Source: Xanthomarina spongicola (GTDB lineage: Bacteria > Bacteroidota > Bacteroidia > Flavobacteriales > Flavobacteriaceae). From it: 64,000 nucleotides of DNA. A program made the translations under genes and the position numbers. The notes under the pieces are model-generated. The model saw only the letters and a program-made list of their open reading frames with translations, made no database searches and had not been told where the DNA came from. Location: assembly GCF_003148645.1 (NCBI RefSeq), contig NZ_QGGP01000001.1:744001-808000 (forward strand), in the 5' to 3' direction. Below are positions 54,171 through 62,962 of this stretch, one piece after another. How positions within the stretch are numbered: the stretch's first letter is position 1; the number at the start of each line of letters is the position of its first letter.

Positions 54171-55175
54171 CATATTATTCAAAATTTACAAAAACGCATT
54201 TTAGTTCTCGATGGAGCCATGGGAACCATGTTGCAACGTTATAAATTTACAGAAGAAGATTTTAGAGGCGAGCGATTTAAAGATTACCCAACATCGCTAA
54301 AAGGTAATAACGACTTGCTTTCGCTTACGCAACCAGAAGCCATTGCCGAAGTTCATAGATTGTATTTTGAAGCTGGTGCAGATATTGTAGAAACCAATAC
54401 ATTTTCTGGAACTTCCATTGCTATGGCAGATTACAACATGGAAGATTTGGTGTATGAACTTAATTTTGAATCGGCTAAAATTGCAAGAAAAGTAGCAGAC
54501 CAATTTACCAAAGAAAATCCAGAAAAGCCAAGATTTGTAGCAGGAAGCATTGGTCCAACAAACAAAACCGCAAGTTTGTCGCCAGATGTAAATAGACCAG
54601 AATTTCGAGCTATTACGTTTGATGAATTAAGAATTGCCTATAAACAACAAGTAGAAGCTTTAATTGATGGAGGCGTAGATGTGCTTTTAGTAGAAACAAT
54701 TTTCGATACTCTTAACGCCAAAGCCTGTTTGTTTGCTATTGAAGAAGTGAAAGAGGAACGCAACATCGATATTTCTATTATGGTTTCTGGAACCATTACA
54801 GATGCTTCTGGAAGAACACTTTCCGGACAAACGGTTGAAGCGTTCCTAACATCCATTTCCCATATTCCATTATTAAGTGTCGGATTTAATTGCGCACTTG
54901 GAGCTGAACAGCTAAAACCTTATTTACAACGATTGTCTAACGAAACGGAGTTTTTTACTTCAGCGCATCCAAATGCAGGTTTGCCAAATGCATTTGGAGA
55001 ATATGATCAAACACCAAAAGAGATGCAACAATTTATTGAAGACTATCTAAAAGATGGCCTTATCAATATTATTGGAGGTTGTTGTGGCACAAATCCAGAA
55101 CATATAAAAGCGATTGCTGAAGTGGCTTCGAAGTATAAACCAAGAACTGTCTGTTCGAGTGCAGTCGAGAACTAA
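54165..55175 (+). CDS. metH: Methionine synthase, homocysteine-binding half (split MetH)
   Basis: 336 residues. The Hcy domain carries [18 protein letters not shown], the zinc cysteines C243 in [10 protein letters not shown] and C306-C307 in [11 protein letters not shown]. It binds and activates homocysteine; the other domains of MetH are in the next gene, 8 bp on. Such two-gene MetH is usual in Bacteroidota. The last nine residues (TVCSSAVEN) come from a palindromic repeat at 55154-55173. Under SAM-I riboswitch control. Confidence 0.93.
   Translation: MSHIIQNLQKRILVLDGAMGTMLQRYKFTEEDFRGERFKDYPTSLKGNNDLLSLTQPEAIAEVHRLYFEAGADIVETNTFSGTSIAMADYNMEDLVYELNFESAKIARKVADQFTKENPEKPRFVAGSIGPTNKTASLSPDVNRPEFRAITFDELRIAYKQQVEALIDGGVDVLLVETIFDTLNAKACLFAIEEVKEERNIDISIMVSGTITDASGRTLSGQTVEAFLTSISHIPLLSVGFNCALGAEQLKPYLQRLSNETEFFTSAHPNAGLPNAFGEYDQTPKEMQQFIEDYLKDGLINIIGGCCGTNPEHIKAIAEVASKYKPRTVCSSAVEN
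55154..55173 (+). repeat. Palindromic repeat forming the end of metH1
   Basis: GTTCGA-gtgcag-TCGAGAAC, an imperfect palindrome of the same core as 57245-57264 (CGA-g-gCAG-TCGAG), supplying the last codons of the reading frame. Confidence 0.65.
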
Positions 55176-55183
55176 TTTATAAG

Positions 55184-57886
55184 ATGAATAAACACCAAAA
55201 GTATTTAACTCTTTCAGGTCTAGAACCACTAGTTGTAACACCAGAAAGCAATTTCATTAATGTTGGTGAGCGAACCAATGTGACAGGTTCACGAAAATTT
55301 CTTCGTTTAATTAAAGAAGAAAACTACAACGAAGCTTTAGAAGTTGCAAGACATCAAGTGGAAGGTGGTGCACAAATTCTTGATGTGAATATGGACGAAG
55401 GCATGCTGGATGGTGTGTATGCCATGACTAAATTTTTGAATTTGATAGCTTCAGAGCCTGATATTTCTCGAATTCCTATTATGATTGATAGCTCCAAATG
55501 GGAGATTATAGAAGCAGGTTTAAAAGTGGTTCAAGGAAAATCGGTTGTGAATTCGATTAGTTTAAAAGAAGGAGAGGCTGAATTTATTCATCATGCAAAA
55601 TTAGTAAAACGTTATGGAGCAGCTGTCATTGTTATGGCATTTGACGAAGATGGTCAGGCAGATACATACCAACGTCGCATAGAAATTTGTAAACGTTCGT
55701 ATGATATTTTGGTTAACCAAGTTAACTTTCCACCACAAGACATTATTTTCGACCCTAATATTTTTCCTGTTGCCACAGGCATGGAAGAACACAGAAAAAA
55801 CGCTTTGGATTTTTTCATGGCTACCAAATGGATTCGGGAGAATCTACCTTATGCAAATGTGTCTGGAGGCGTAAGTAATGTATCTTTTTCATTTAGAGGA
55901 AATGATACAGTTCGCGAAGCCATGCACGCTTCTTTTTTATATCATGCCATTCAACACGGAATGAATTTAGGCATTGTCAATCCTGCAATGTTAGAGGTTT
56001 ATGATGAAATTGATAAAGAATTGTTGGAATTGGTTGAAGATGTATTTTTCGATAGAAGAGATGATGCTACAGAACGCTTATTAGATTATGCAGAAACAGT
56101 AAAAGGCAATAAAAAAGATGTTGAAGTTGCTGTTTTAGAATGGAGAAATGAACCACTTCAAGATAGAATTACACATGCCTTGGTAAAAGGAATTGAAGCT
56201 TTTATCATTGAAGATGTTGAAGAAGCCAGAAAAGATTCGTCTCGTCCAATTGAAGTTATAGAAGGTCATTTAATGATAGGTATGAATGTGGTTGGCGATT
56301 TGTTTGGAAGTGGAAAAATGTTCTTACCTCAAGTAGTAAAATCGGCAAGGGTTATGAAAAAAGCCGTTGCTTATTTACAGCCTTTTATTGAAGCTGAAAA
56401 AGATGGAAAACAAGAATTTTCTGGTCGTGTGTTGATGGCAACAGTTAAAGGCGATGTACACGATATTGGAAAAAATATCGTAAGCGTGGTTTTAGGTTGT
56501 AATAATTATGAAATTATCGATTTAGGGGTCATGGTGCCACCAGAAAAAATTATTGAAACTGCTATTAGAGAGAATGTGGATATCATTGGATTAAGCGGAT
56601 TGATTACACCTTCTTTAGACGAGATGTCTTATGTGTCTAAAGAAATGGAAAAGAAAAATTTGAACATTCCATTAATAATTGGAGGAGCAACCACTTCAAG
56701 AGCACATACCTCTGTGAAGATTGCACCAAATTATAAGCACACTGTCGTTCATATTAGCGATGCATCACGAGCTGTAACCGTTGTTGGAAAGTTATTAAAA
56801 GAAGACAGTTCCATTTTTAAAGAAGAAATAAGGGAAGAGTATAATAAATTTAGAGAACAGTTTTTAAAGCGTACCAGAGAAAAAGAATATTTGACAATAG
56901 AAGATGCACGAAAAAACAAATTTCAAATAGACTGGAATGATTCTGAAATTATAAAACCAAAACTATTAGGAATTCAAGTTCTTGAAGATTTTGATTTAAA
57001 AAAATTAGAAGACTTTATCGATTGGAGTCCGTTTTTTAGAAGCTGGGATTTACATGGTCGTTATCCAAATATTTTGGAAGATGACGTTGTTGGAGAACAA
57101 GCCAAGGAGTTATTTAAAGATGCCAAAGTTTTGCTCAATCGTATTTTCGATGAAAAACTTCTGAAGGCTAAAGCTGTTTTCGGATTATTTCCAGCAAATA
57201 CAGTCAATGATGATGATATTGAAATAACTGTAAACGGATTGTCACCTCGAGCGCAGTCGAGAGGTCTTGAACAAAATTTAACATTCCTAACCCTTCGTCA
57301 GCAATCTAAAAAAGCAGTTGGAAAACCTAATCTGGCTCTAGCAGATTTTATCGCACCAAAAAAATCAGGAGTTCAAGATTATATGGGTTGCTTTTGTGTA
57401 AGTGCAGGTTTTGGAACCGAATCTTTAGCGAAAGAGTTTGAGGAAAATCATGACGATTATAATGCTATTATGATTAAAGCACTTGCAGATCGTTTGGCAG
57501 AAGCATTTGCAGAATATTTACATAAAGAAGTAAGAACAAATTACTGGAATTATGCGCAAGACGAAAGTTTAACAAACGAAGATTTAATTAAAGAAAATTA
57601 TAAAGGTATTCGTCCAGCTCCTGGTTATCCAGCATGTCCAGATCATTTAGAGAAAAAAACAATTTGGAGATTATTAGATGTCAAACAAAATATTGGAGTA
57701 GAACTTACAGAAAGTTTAGCCATGTGGCCAGCAGCAAGCGTAAGTGGTTATTATTTTGCAAATCCAGAAGCGAAATATTTTGGATTAGGTAAAATTAATC
57801 ATGATCAAGTAAAAGATTATGCTATACGAAGAGGTATTGCAGAAGCCGAAGCAGAAAAATGGTTGAGTCCTAATTTAGCAGATTAA
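55184..57886 (+). CDS. metH: Methionine synthase, folate-, cobalamin- and SAM-binding part (split MetH)
   Basis: 900 residues. Methyltetrahydrofolate domain ([14 protein letters not shown], about 25-290), cobalamin cap and binding domain with D424-V-H426-D-I-G (His ligand of cobalt) and [10 protein letters not shown], then the reactivation domain (about 570-900) with [15 protein letters not shown]. With the first half it methylates homocysteine. Residues 687-694 (SPRAQSRG) come from an in-frame palindromic repeat in the reactivation domain. Same transcript as the first half. Confidence 0.95.
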   Translation: MNKHQKYLTLSGLEPLVVTPESNFINVGERTNVTGSRKFLRLIKEENYNEALEVARHQVEGGAQILDVNMDEGMLDGVYAMTKFLNLIASEPDISRIPIMIDSSKWEIIEAGLKVVQGKSVVNSISLKEGEAEFIHHAKLVKRYGAAVIVMAFDEDGQADTYQRRIEICKRSYDILVNQVNFPPQDIIFDPNIFPVATGMEEHRKNALDFFMATKWIRENLPYANVSGGVSNVSFSFRGNDTVREAMHASFLYHAIQHGMNLGIVNPAMLEVYDEIDKELLELVEDVFFDRRDDATERLLDYAETVKGNKKDVEVAVLEWRNEPLQDRITHALVKGIEAFIIEDVEEARKDSSRPIEVIEGHLMIGMNVVGDLFGSGKMFLPQVVKSARVMKKAVAYLQPFIEAEKDGKQEFSGRVLMATVKGDVHDIGKNIVSVVLGCNNYEIIDLGVMVPPEKIIETAIRENVDIIGLSGLITPSLDEMSYVSKEMEKKNLNIPLIIGGATTSRAHTSVKIAPNYKHTVVHISDASRAVTVVGKLLKEDSSIFKEEIREEYNKFREQFLKRTREKEYLTIEDARKNKFQIDWNDSEIIKPKLLGIQVLEDFDLKKLEDFIDWSPFFRSWDLHGRYPNILEDDVVGEQAKELFKDAKVLLNRIFDEKLLKAKAVFGLFPANTVNDDDIEITVNGLSPRAQSRGLEQNLTFLTLRQQSKKAVGKPNLALADFIAPKKSGVQDYMGCFCVSAGFGTESLAKEFEENHDDYNAIMIKALADRLAEAFAEYLHKEVRTNYWNYAQDESLTNEDLIKENYKGIRPAPGYPACPDHLEKKTIWRLLDVKQNIGVELTESLAMWPAASVSGYYFANPEAKYFGLGKINHDQVKDYAIRRGIAEAEAEKWLSPNLAD
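57245..57264 (+). repeat. In-frame palindromic repeat inside metH2
   Basis: CCTCGA-gcgcag-TCGAGAGG; it shares the core with the repeat at 55154-55173 and is translated in frame as part of residues 687-694. Confidence 0.65.
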
Positions 57887-57906
57887 ATTCCTGCGAAGGC
57901 AGGAAT
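57887..57906. repeat. Short palindromic repeat after metH2
   Basis: ATTCCTGC-GAAG-GCAGGAAT directly after the metH2 stop codon. Same core as the repeat at the thyA start. Confidence 0.8.
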
Positions 57907-57958
57907 CTCATGACAAATATATTGAGATGTTTGGAATGGAATTTACATTCTGATATGT

Positions 57959-58032
57959 GCGTTAGGGATTAAACGGTTTGTTTGAGCTCCTCGAAGAGAG
58001 CGAGTAGAGAAAGCCCGACCTTTAGGTAGCGC
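57959..58032 (+). ncRNA. Structured flavobacterial intergenic element, copy B
   Basis: P1 GCGTTA (57959-57964) / TAGCGC (58027-58032); GGGATT, a hairpin GCTC...GAGC, then GAGAAAGCCCGACC and a hairpin ACCT-TT-AGGT. Same order of motifs as copy A at 49772-49896, with compensating changes in P1 and in the terminal hairpin. It lies in the 236-bp gap between metH2 and metF. Confidence 0.62.
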
Positions 58033-58098
58033 TAAAATAAAATGAATATTAATTAAGTTTCGAATATAGATTCATGTATTCGTGGCAAAAAAAAGAGA

Positions 58099-58116
58099 TT
58101 CCCACTTTCGTGGGAA
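58099..58116. repeat. Short palindromic repeat at the metF start
   Basis: TTCCCAC-tttc-GTGGGAA. Its last base is exactly 6 nt before the metF ATG at 58123, as for the thyA hairpin. Confidence 0.8.
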
Positions 58117-58122
58117 GAGCAC

Positions 58123-59079
58123 ATGAAAGTAACAGAACACATAAAAAACGCCAACGGAAACACCCAGTTTTCATTCGAAATTCTTCCACCTTTAAAAGGA
58201 CAAAACGTACAATCCATATTTGATAATATCGATCCGTTAATGGAATTTAAACCACCATTTATTGACGTGACGTATCATCGAGAAGAATATGTTTATAAGG
58301 AACTTGAAAACGGCTTGTTACAGAAAAAAGTGGTTAAAAAAAGACCTGGAACGGTTGGAATTTGTGCAGCCATTCAAAATAAATATCGCGTAGATGCCAT
58401 TCCGCATATTTTGTGTGGTGGATTTACAAAAGAAGATACCGAAAACTTCCTGATAGATTTAGACTTTTTAGGCATAAATAATGTCATGGCTTTACGTGGC
58501 GATGCCGTAAAAACAGAAACCTATTTTAAAGCAGAAAAAGAAGGACATAATTATGCTAGTGAACTGGTAACGCAAATTTCGGAACTGAACAAAGGGAATT
58601 ATTTAGATGAAGAACTTCTTAATTCTTCAGCTACAGATTTCTGTGTTGGTGTTGCAGCTTATCCTGAAAAACACATGGAAGCACCAAGTTTGGATAGCGA
58701 TATTCATTTCTTGAAAAAGAAAATAAAATATGGCGCTGAATATATTGTGACTCAAATGTTTTTCGACAACCAGAAGTATTTTGATTTTGTGGACAAATGC
58801 AGAAAAGAAGGTATAAAAGTGCCAATAATTCCTGGGTTAAAGCCTATTGCAACCAAAAAACAACTCAATTTAATTCCACATCGATTTCATGTAGATTTAC
58901 CAGAAGAATTAATACTAGAAGTAGTAAAATGTAAAGACAATGAACAGGTAAGACAACTTGGAATAGAGTGGTGTATCAAGCAGTCTAAAGAGCTTCAGAA
59001 AGCTGGAATTCCAGTACTTCATTATTATTCGATGGGAAAAAGTGATAATATAAAAGCCATTGCATCACAGGTATTTTAA
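58123..59079 (+). CDS. metF: 5,10-methylenetetrahydrofolate reductase
   Basis: 318 residues. FSFEILPPLKGQNVQSIF, FIDVTYHREE, PHILCGGFTKEDTENFLIDLDFLGINNVMALRGD and AEYIVTQMFFDNQKYFDFVDKC are MetF landmarks, including FAD and folate site residues. It makes methyl-THF, the methyl donor of MetH. The 236-bp gap from metH2 holds two palindromes and copy B of the structured element; no clear promoter is seen, so read-through from the metH operon is likely. Confidence 0.94.
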   Translation: MKVTEHIKNANGNTQFSFEILPPLKGQNVQSIFDNIDPLMEFKPPFIDVTYHREEYVYKELENGLLQKKVVKKRPGTVGICAAIQNKYRVDAIPHILCGGFTKEDTENFLIDLDFLGINNVMALRGDAVKTETYFKAEKEGHNYASELVTQISELNKGNYLDEELLNSSATDFCVGVAAYPEKHMEAPSLDSDIHFLKKKIKYGAEYIVTQMFFDNQKYFDFVDKCRKEGIKVPIIPGLKPIATKKQLNLIPHRFHVDLPEELILEVVKCKDNEQVRQLGIEWCIKQSKELQKAGIPVLHYYSMGKSDNIKAIASQVF

Positions 59080-59113
59080 TTATTCTGTTATTTTTGCTTC
59101 ACAAATAAAATAA

Positions 59114-60205
59114 ATGAGGCAATTAATAACCTACTTCTTATGTTTAAGTTTCGGATTTGTTTTTTCACAAGAAAAGCAAACAAAATCGTATTTCGAAGCT
59201 AATTATTTTATTGGGAATATTGCTCTACACAACAACGATATTCTACATTTAATTAAAGGTCATCCTGAAGGAGTTATTCTAAGCTGGAACAAAAAAACAT
59301 TTGGTGAGAAAGATTGGGAACAACGATATGGTTATCCAGATTGGGGAGTTTCGTTTGCCTATCAAGATTTAAAAAACGATGTTTTAGGAAACAATTATTC
59401 ACTTTATGCTCATTATAATTTTTATTTCTTAAAGCGTAATTTAATGTTGCGTATTGGACAAGGACTAGCATACAATACGAATCCTTACGATAAAGAAGAT
59501 AATCATAAAAACGTGGCTTTTGGTTCGACCATTCTAAGTGCTACCTATTTGATGCTTAATTATAAAAAGGAACGCTTGTTTGGTAGGTTTGGAGTACAAG
59601 CAGGATTTTCACTCTTGCATTATTCCAATGCAAATGTAAAGGCGCCAAATACCAGTGTGAATACAATTGCTTTTAATGTTGGTGTGACTTATAATCTAGA
59701 TGAAGTAGATCCAGAATATATAAAAACAGTTACTAAAGAAAAGTTTACACAGCCAATTAAATACAACTTAGTTTTTAGAAGTGGAATAAATGAAAGTGAT
59801 GTTATTGGAAGTGGTCAATATCCTTTTTACATACTATCGGCTTATGCAGATAAGCGATTGTCTCATAAAAGTGCTGTACAGTTAGGAACTGATGTTTTCT
59901 TTTCCTTGTTTCTAAAAGAATTAATATATTATAAATCGGTTGCATTCCCTGAAGAAAATGTCTCTGGAGACGAAGACTATAAACGTGTTGGTGTTTTTGC
60001 TGGACACGAATTGTTTATAAATAAAATGTCTTTAGTTACGCAAATTGGTTATTATGTGTATTATCCATACGATTTTGAAGGACGAACTTATTTAAGAATT
60101 GGAATGAAACGTTATTTTGGAGAGAAAATTTTTGGAGCCATTACCTTAAAATCCCATGGAGCTAAAGCTGAAGCTGTTGAATTTGGAGTAGGAATTAGAT
60201 TGTAA
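59114..60205 (+). CDS. PagL-like acyloxyacyl hydrolase (lipid A 3-O-deacylase family)
   Basis: 363 residues with a signal peptide (FLCLSFGFVFS-Q). The PagL-like region FSLLHYSNANVKAPNTSVN (about residues 172-190) holds the His-x-Ser pair of the catalytic site; the remainder has barrel-like strands and ends VEFGVGIRL. Enzymes of this family trim lipid A at the outer membrane. The next gene starts 3 bp on. Substrate untested. Confidence 0.82.
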   Translation: MRQLITYFLCLSFGFVFSQEKQTKSYFEANYFIGNIALHNNDILHLIKGHPEGVILSWNKKTFGEKDWEQRYGYPDWGVSFAYQDLKNDVLGNNYSLYAHYNFYFLKRNLMLRIGQGLAYNTNPYDKEDNHKNVAFGSTILSATYLMLNYKKERLFGRFGVQAGFSLLHYSNANVKAPNTSVNTIAFNVGVTYNLDEVDPEYIKTVTKEKFTQPIKYNLVFRSGINESDVIGSGQYPFYILSAYADKRLSHKSAVQLGTDVFFSLFLKELIYYKSVAFPEENVSGDEDYKRVGVFAGHELFINKMSLVTQIGYYVYYPYDFEGRTYLRIGMKRYFGEKIFGAITLKSHGAKAEAVEFGVGIRL

Positions 60206-60208
60206 AGA

Positions 60209-60955
60209 ATGAAAAAACTAGTATACATATTTCTCTTAGTATTTCTTTTTGCTTGTGATAGCGAAGATGCAAACGATTGCTTCCAGAAATCAGGAAACAT
60301 CATACAGCAGGAAGTAGTAGTTGAACCGTTTGAAAAAATTCTAGTAAACAGGAATATAGAATTAATTTTAAAAGAAGATTTAGAGTTCAGTTTGGTAATT
60401 GAAACTGGCGAAAATTTAATGAATGATGTGGAAGTTGTTGTTATTGATAATCAATTAAGACTAACAGATAACAATTCTTGTAATTATGTAAGAGATTACG
60501 AACCAACAAAAATCTATGTTTCAGCTCCAAATATTACTAATATTAGAAGCTCGACTCAGTTTGATATCTCTTCAGATGGTGTTTTAAACTATAATAACTT
60601 AAAACTATTTTCAGAGGATTTTAATTCAGAAGGTGCTTTTACCATGGGTGATTTTAGATTGCAAGTCAATGCTAATAATTTAAGAGTTACAGCAAATAAC
60701 CTATCGTCTTTTTATATTTCTGGAGAAACAAACAAACTCTATGTTGGTTTTTTCTCAGGAACTGGACGTTTTGAAGGTGCTAATTTAACAGCTCAAGAAG
60801 TTTCAATCTATCACAGAGGAAGCAACGATATAATTGTAAATCCACAACAATTGTTAACAGGAGAATTAAGAGGAACAGGAGATTTAATATCTAAAAATAA
60901 TCCACCGAATGTAGAGGTTGAACAGTTTTATACTGGAGAACTTATTTTTGAGTAA
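60209..60955 (+). CDS. DUF2807 (head GIN domain) lipoprotein
   Basis: 248 residues. Lipoprotein signal ends LVFLFAC (C16). The GIN-type beta-solenoid domain spans about 38-240 (VVEPFEKILVNRNIELILKED ... LRGTGDLISKNNPP), with repeated short strands. Such proteins are outer-membrane-associated with unknown function. It follows the PagL-like gene by 3 bp and is convergent with gldA. Confidence 0.85.
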   Translation: MKKLVYIFLLVFLFACDSEDANDCFQKSGNIIQQEVVVEPFEKILVNRNIELILKEDLEFSLVIETGENLMNDVEVVVIDNQLRLTDNNSCNYVRDYEPTKIYVSAPNITNIRSSTQFDISSDGVLNYNNLKLFSEDFNSEGAFTMGDFRLQVNANNLRVTANNLSSFYISGETNKLYVGFFSGTGRFEGANLTAQEVSIYHRGSNDIIVNPQQLLTGELRGTGDLISKNNPPNVEVEQFYTGELIFE

Positions 60956-60956
60956 A

Positions 60957-61853
60957 TTACTTGTTGGTCAAGTCCCGAAACAAACTCTCCAAGCTCACAT
61001 TTTTCTGATTTAGTTGAAGAATCTTTAATTGGTTGTCATGGGCAAAATCAAACACATGAGAGCGCATGTCTTCGGTTGTTGAAAAAGTGATTTCGTAAAT
61101 AAAATCGTGAGTATTTATTACTTGTTTTACTTTTGGCAGTTTCAATAAAAAAGCATCTTCAACGCGATAATCAAATTCTACAATAACAATTTGTTCTTGA
61201 CCTTCACGTAGGTCTTTAAGTTTTTTATCTGCAACAATTTCGCCTTTATTAATAATAATCACTCGGTCGCACATGGCTTCAACTTCTTGCATAATATGTG
61301 TTGAAAGAAAAACGGTCTTTTCTTGGCCTATATTTTTAATTAAAGCTCTAATTTCTACCAATTGGTTAGGGTCTAAACCAGTTGTAGGTTCATCTAAAAT
61401 AAGCACATCTGGATTATGTAATAAAGCATTTGCCAAACCTACACGTTGTCTGTAACCTTTAGAAAGTTGTCCAATCTTTTTATGAGCTTCTGGAGTTAAA
61501 CCAGTAAGTTGTATCACATCTTCGATGCGTTGTTTTTTAACTCCATAAATTTGTGCATTAAAAGCTAAATATTCTCTAACATATTGTTCCAAGTACAACG
61601 GATTGTGTTCTGGTAAATATCCAACACTTTGTTGCACCTTTTGTTTGTTTATGTTTACGTCATAATCGTTCACTTTTGCGTGCCCTTCAGAAGCATCAAT
61701 ATAGGTGGTTAAAATCTTCATCATAGTCGATTTTCCTGCACCATTTGGACCTAAAAAACCAACAATTTCTGGCTTATTCACCTTAAAAGAAATGTTATTT
61801 AAAGCTTTTTGAGAACCGTAATTTTTTGTGATATTTTCAACTTGAATAGACAT
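60957..61853 (-). CDS. gldA: Gliding motility ABC transporter ATP-binding protein
   Basis: 298 residues. Walker A GPNGAGKST, Q-loop SVGYLPEHNPLYLEQ, signature LSKGYRQRVGLA, Walker B VLILDEPTTGLDPNQ and switch STHIMQE. The length and the phrase YVREYLAFNAQIYGVKK are GldA-like; GldA with GldF/GldG is needed for gliding in Flavobacterium johnsoniae. gldF/gldG are not in this window. Confidence 0.88.
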   Translation of the reverse strand: MSIQVENITKNYGSQKALNNISFKVNKPEIVGFLGPNGAGKSTMMKILTTYIDASEGHAKVNDYDVNINKQKVQQSVGYLPEHNPLYLEQYVREYLAFNAQIYGVKKQRIEDVIQLTGLTPEAHKKIGQLSKGYRQRVGLANALLHNPDVLILDEPTTGLDPNQLVEIRALIKNIGQEKTVFLSTHIMQEVEAMCDRVIIINKGEIVADKKLKDLREGQEQIVIVEFDYRVEDAFLLKLPKVKQVINTHDFIYEITFSTTEDMRSHVFDFAHDNQLKILQLNQKNVSLESLFRDLTNK

Positions 61854-61923
61854 AAAAGACCTCGATTTTTTTGTAAAAATAACTAATTAGTAACGTTTTT
61901 AATTAAAAAATAGTCTTTACATT

Positions 61924-61952
61924 TTGTTTTTTCATTTTATTGTCTACTTTAG
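61924..61952 (+). promoter_or_regulatory. Promoter of the pheA operon leader
   Basis: TTG (61924-61926), 18-bp spacer, TACTTTAG (61945-61952), one mismatch from consensus. Transcription would start near 61958, only 5 nt before the leader ATG. Confidence 0.6.
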
Positions 61953-61962
61953 CACCCACATT

Positions 61963-62043
61963 ATGAAAGCAACATCAAATTTTGCATATTACAATTGGTA
62001 TTATTTCTTTTTTAACAGAAGAAACGAGACGTTGTATATGTAA
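61963..62043 (+). CDS. Aromatic-rich leader peptide of the pheA operon
   Basis: 26 residues: MKATSNFAYYNWYYFFFNRR then NETLYM. Ten of 26 are Phe, Tyr or Trp, with YYNWYYFFF at positions 9-17. It precedes a terminator and then pheA, the expected design of a ribosome-mediated attenuator that senses charged tRNA-Phe/Tyr. Confidence 0.85.
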   Translation: MKATSNFAYYNWYYFFFNRRNETLYM

Positions 62044-62076
62044 TTTTAATAAATAATATTAATACATATTAAAAAA

Positions 62077-62106
62077 AAGTCTCGATGAAAATCGGGACTT
62101 TTTTTT
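62077..62106 (+). terminator. Attenuator terminator of the pheA operon
   Basis: AAGTCTCGAT / ATCGGGACTT (62077-62086 and 62091-62100, one G-T pair) with loop GAAA and seven T. GTCTCG (62079-62084) is also the exact complement of CGAGAC (62025-62030) inside the leader peptide, which gives the antiterminator. Confidence 0.88.
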
Positions 62107-62134
62107 GTTTAAAACTTAAATAAGAGAAATAATT

Positions 62135-62962
62135 TTGATAAAAACAATAGCCATTCAAGGAGTAAAAGGATCTTTCCATCATATTGTATCTCAGCAATAT
62201 TTTGGAAACCAATTAAAAGTTAAAGAATGTTTAACTTTTGATGAAGCAGTACAAAGCTTGATTATAGGAAAAACAGATGCTGTTGTAATGGCTTTAGAAA
62301 ACTCGATTGCAGGATCTATAATTCCTAATTACGCTTTAATTGATAATCATAATTTACATATTGTTGGCGAGCATTATTTAGATGTGCAACATCAATTAAT
62401 GGCCTTGCCAAATCAGGATATTAAAGATATTGTTGAGGTTTATTCACATCCAATGGCTTTGTTGCAATGTAAAGAATTCTTTAAAAAACAGCCACATATT
62501 AAACTTATTGAAGATAAAGATACAGCCGAAGTAGCGCAACGTATTCAAGACAAAAATTTAAAGGGAGTTGCAGCTATAGCAAGTAAATTAGCTTCCCAAT
62601 TATTCGAGTTAAACATTATTTCTGAAAGTATTCAAACCATAAAGCATAACGAAACACGCTTTGTAATTGTAAAAAGAGAAAATCATGAAATACCTGAAAC
62701 AGAAATAAACAAGGCTTCTATAAAATTTGAATTGGAACATAAAAGAGGCAGTCTGGCAGCCATGTTAAATGTTATGAGCGATTGCAAACTGAATTTAACG
62801 AAAATCCAATCCTTACCAAAAATAGAAACTCCTTGGAAATATGCTTTTTTCGTAGATGTAACTTTTAACGATTTTGAAGATTATAAAAAAGCAAAATCCA
62901 TCATGGAAATCATGACCGAAGAATTTAAAATATTAGGCGAATATAAAAATACAAAACAATGA
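62135..62962 (+). CDS. pheA: Prephenate dehydratase with ACT domain
   Basis: 275 residues from a TTG at 62135; no ATG or GTG is available nearby upstream. IAIQGVKGSFHHIVSQQYFG, MALENSIAGSI, the TRF motif in NETRFVIVKRE and a C-terminal ACT domain (about 195-270) with RGSLAAML and KIQSLP, the Phe-binding GALV and ESRP equivalents. Converts prephenate to phenylpyruvate, feedback inhibited by Phe. TTG and the attenuator make two layers of restraint. Confidence 0.92.
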   Translation: MIKTIAIQGVKGSFHHIVSQQYFGNQLKVKECLTFDEAVQSLIIGKTDAVVMALENSIAGSIIPNYALIDNHNLHIVGEHYLDVQHQLMALPNQDIKDIVEVYSHPMALLQCKEFFKKQPHIKLIEDKDTAEVAQRIQDKNLKGVAAIASKLASQLFELNIISESIQTIKHNETRFVIVKRENHEIPETEINKASIKFELEHKRGSLAAMLNVMSDCKLNLTKIQSLPKIETPWKYAFFVDVTFNDFEDYKKAKSIMEIMTEEFKILGEYKNTKQ

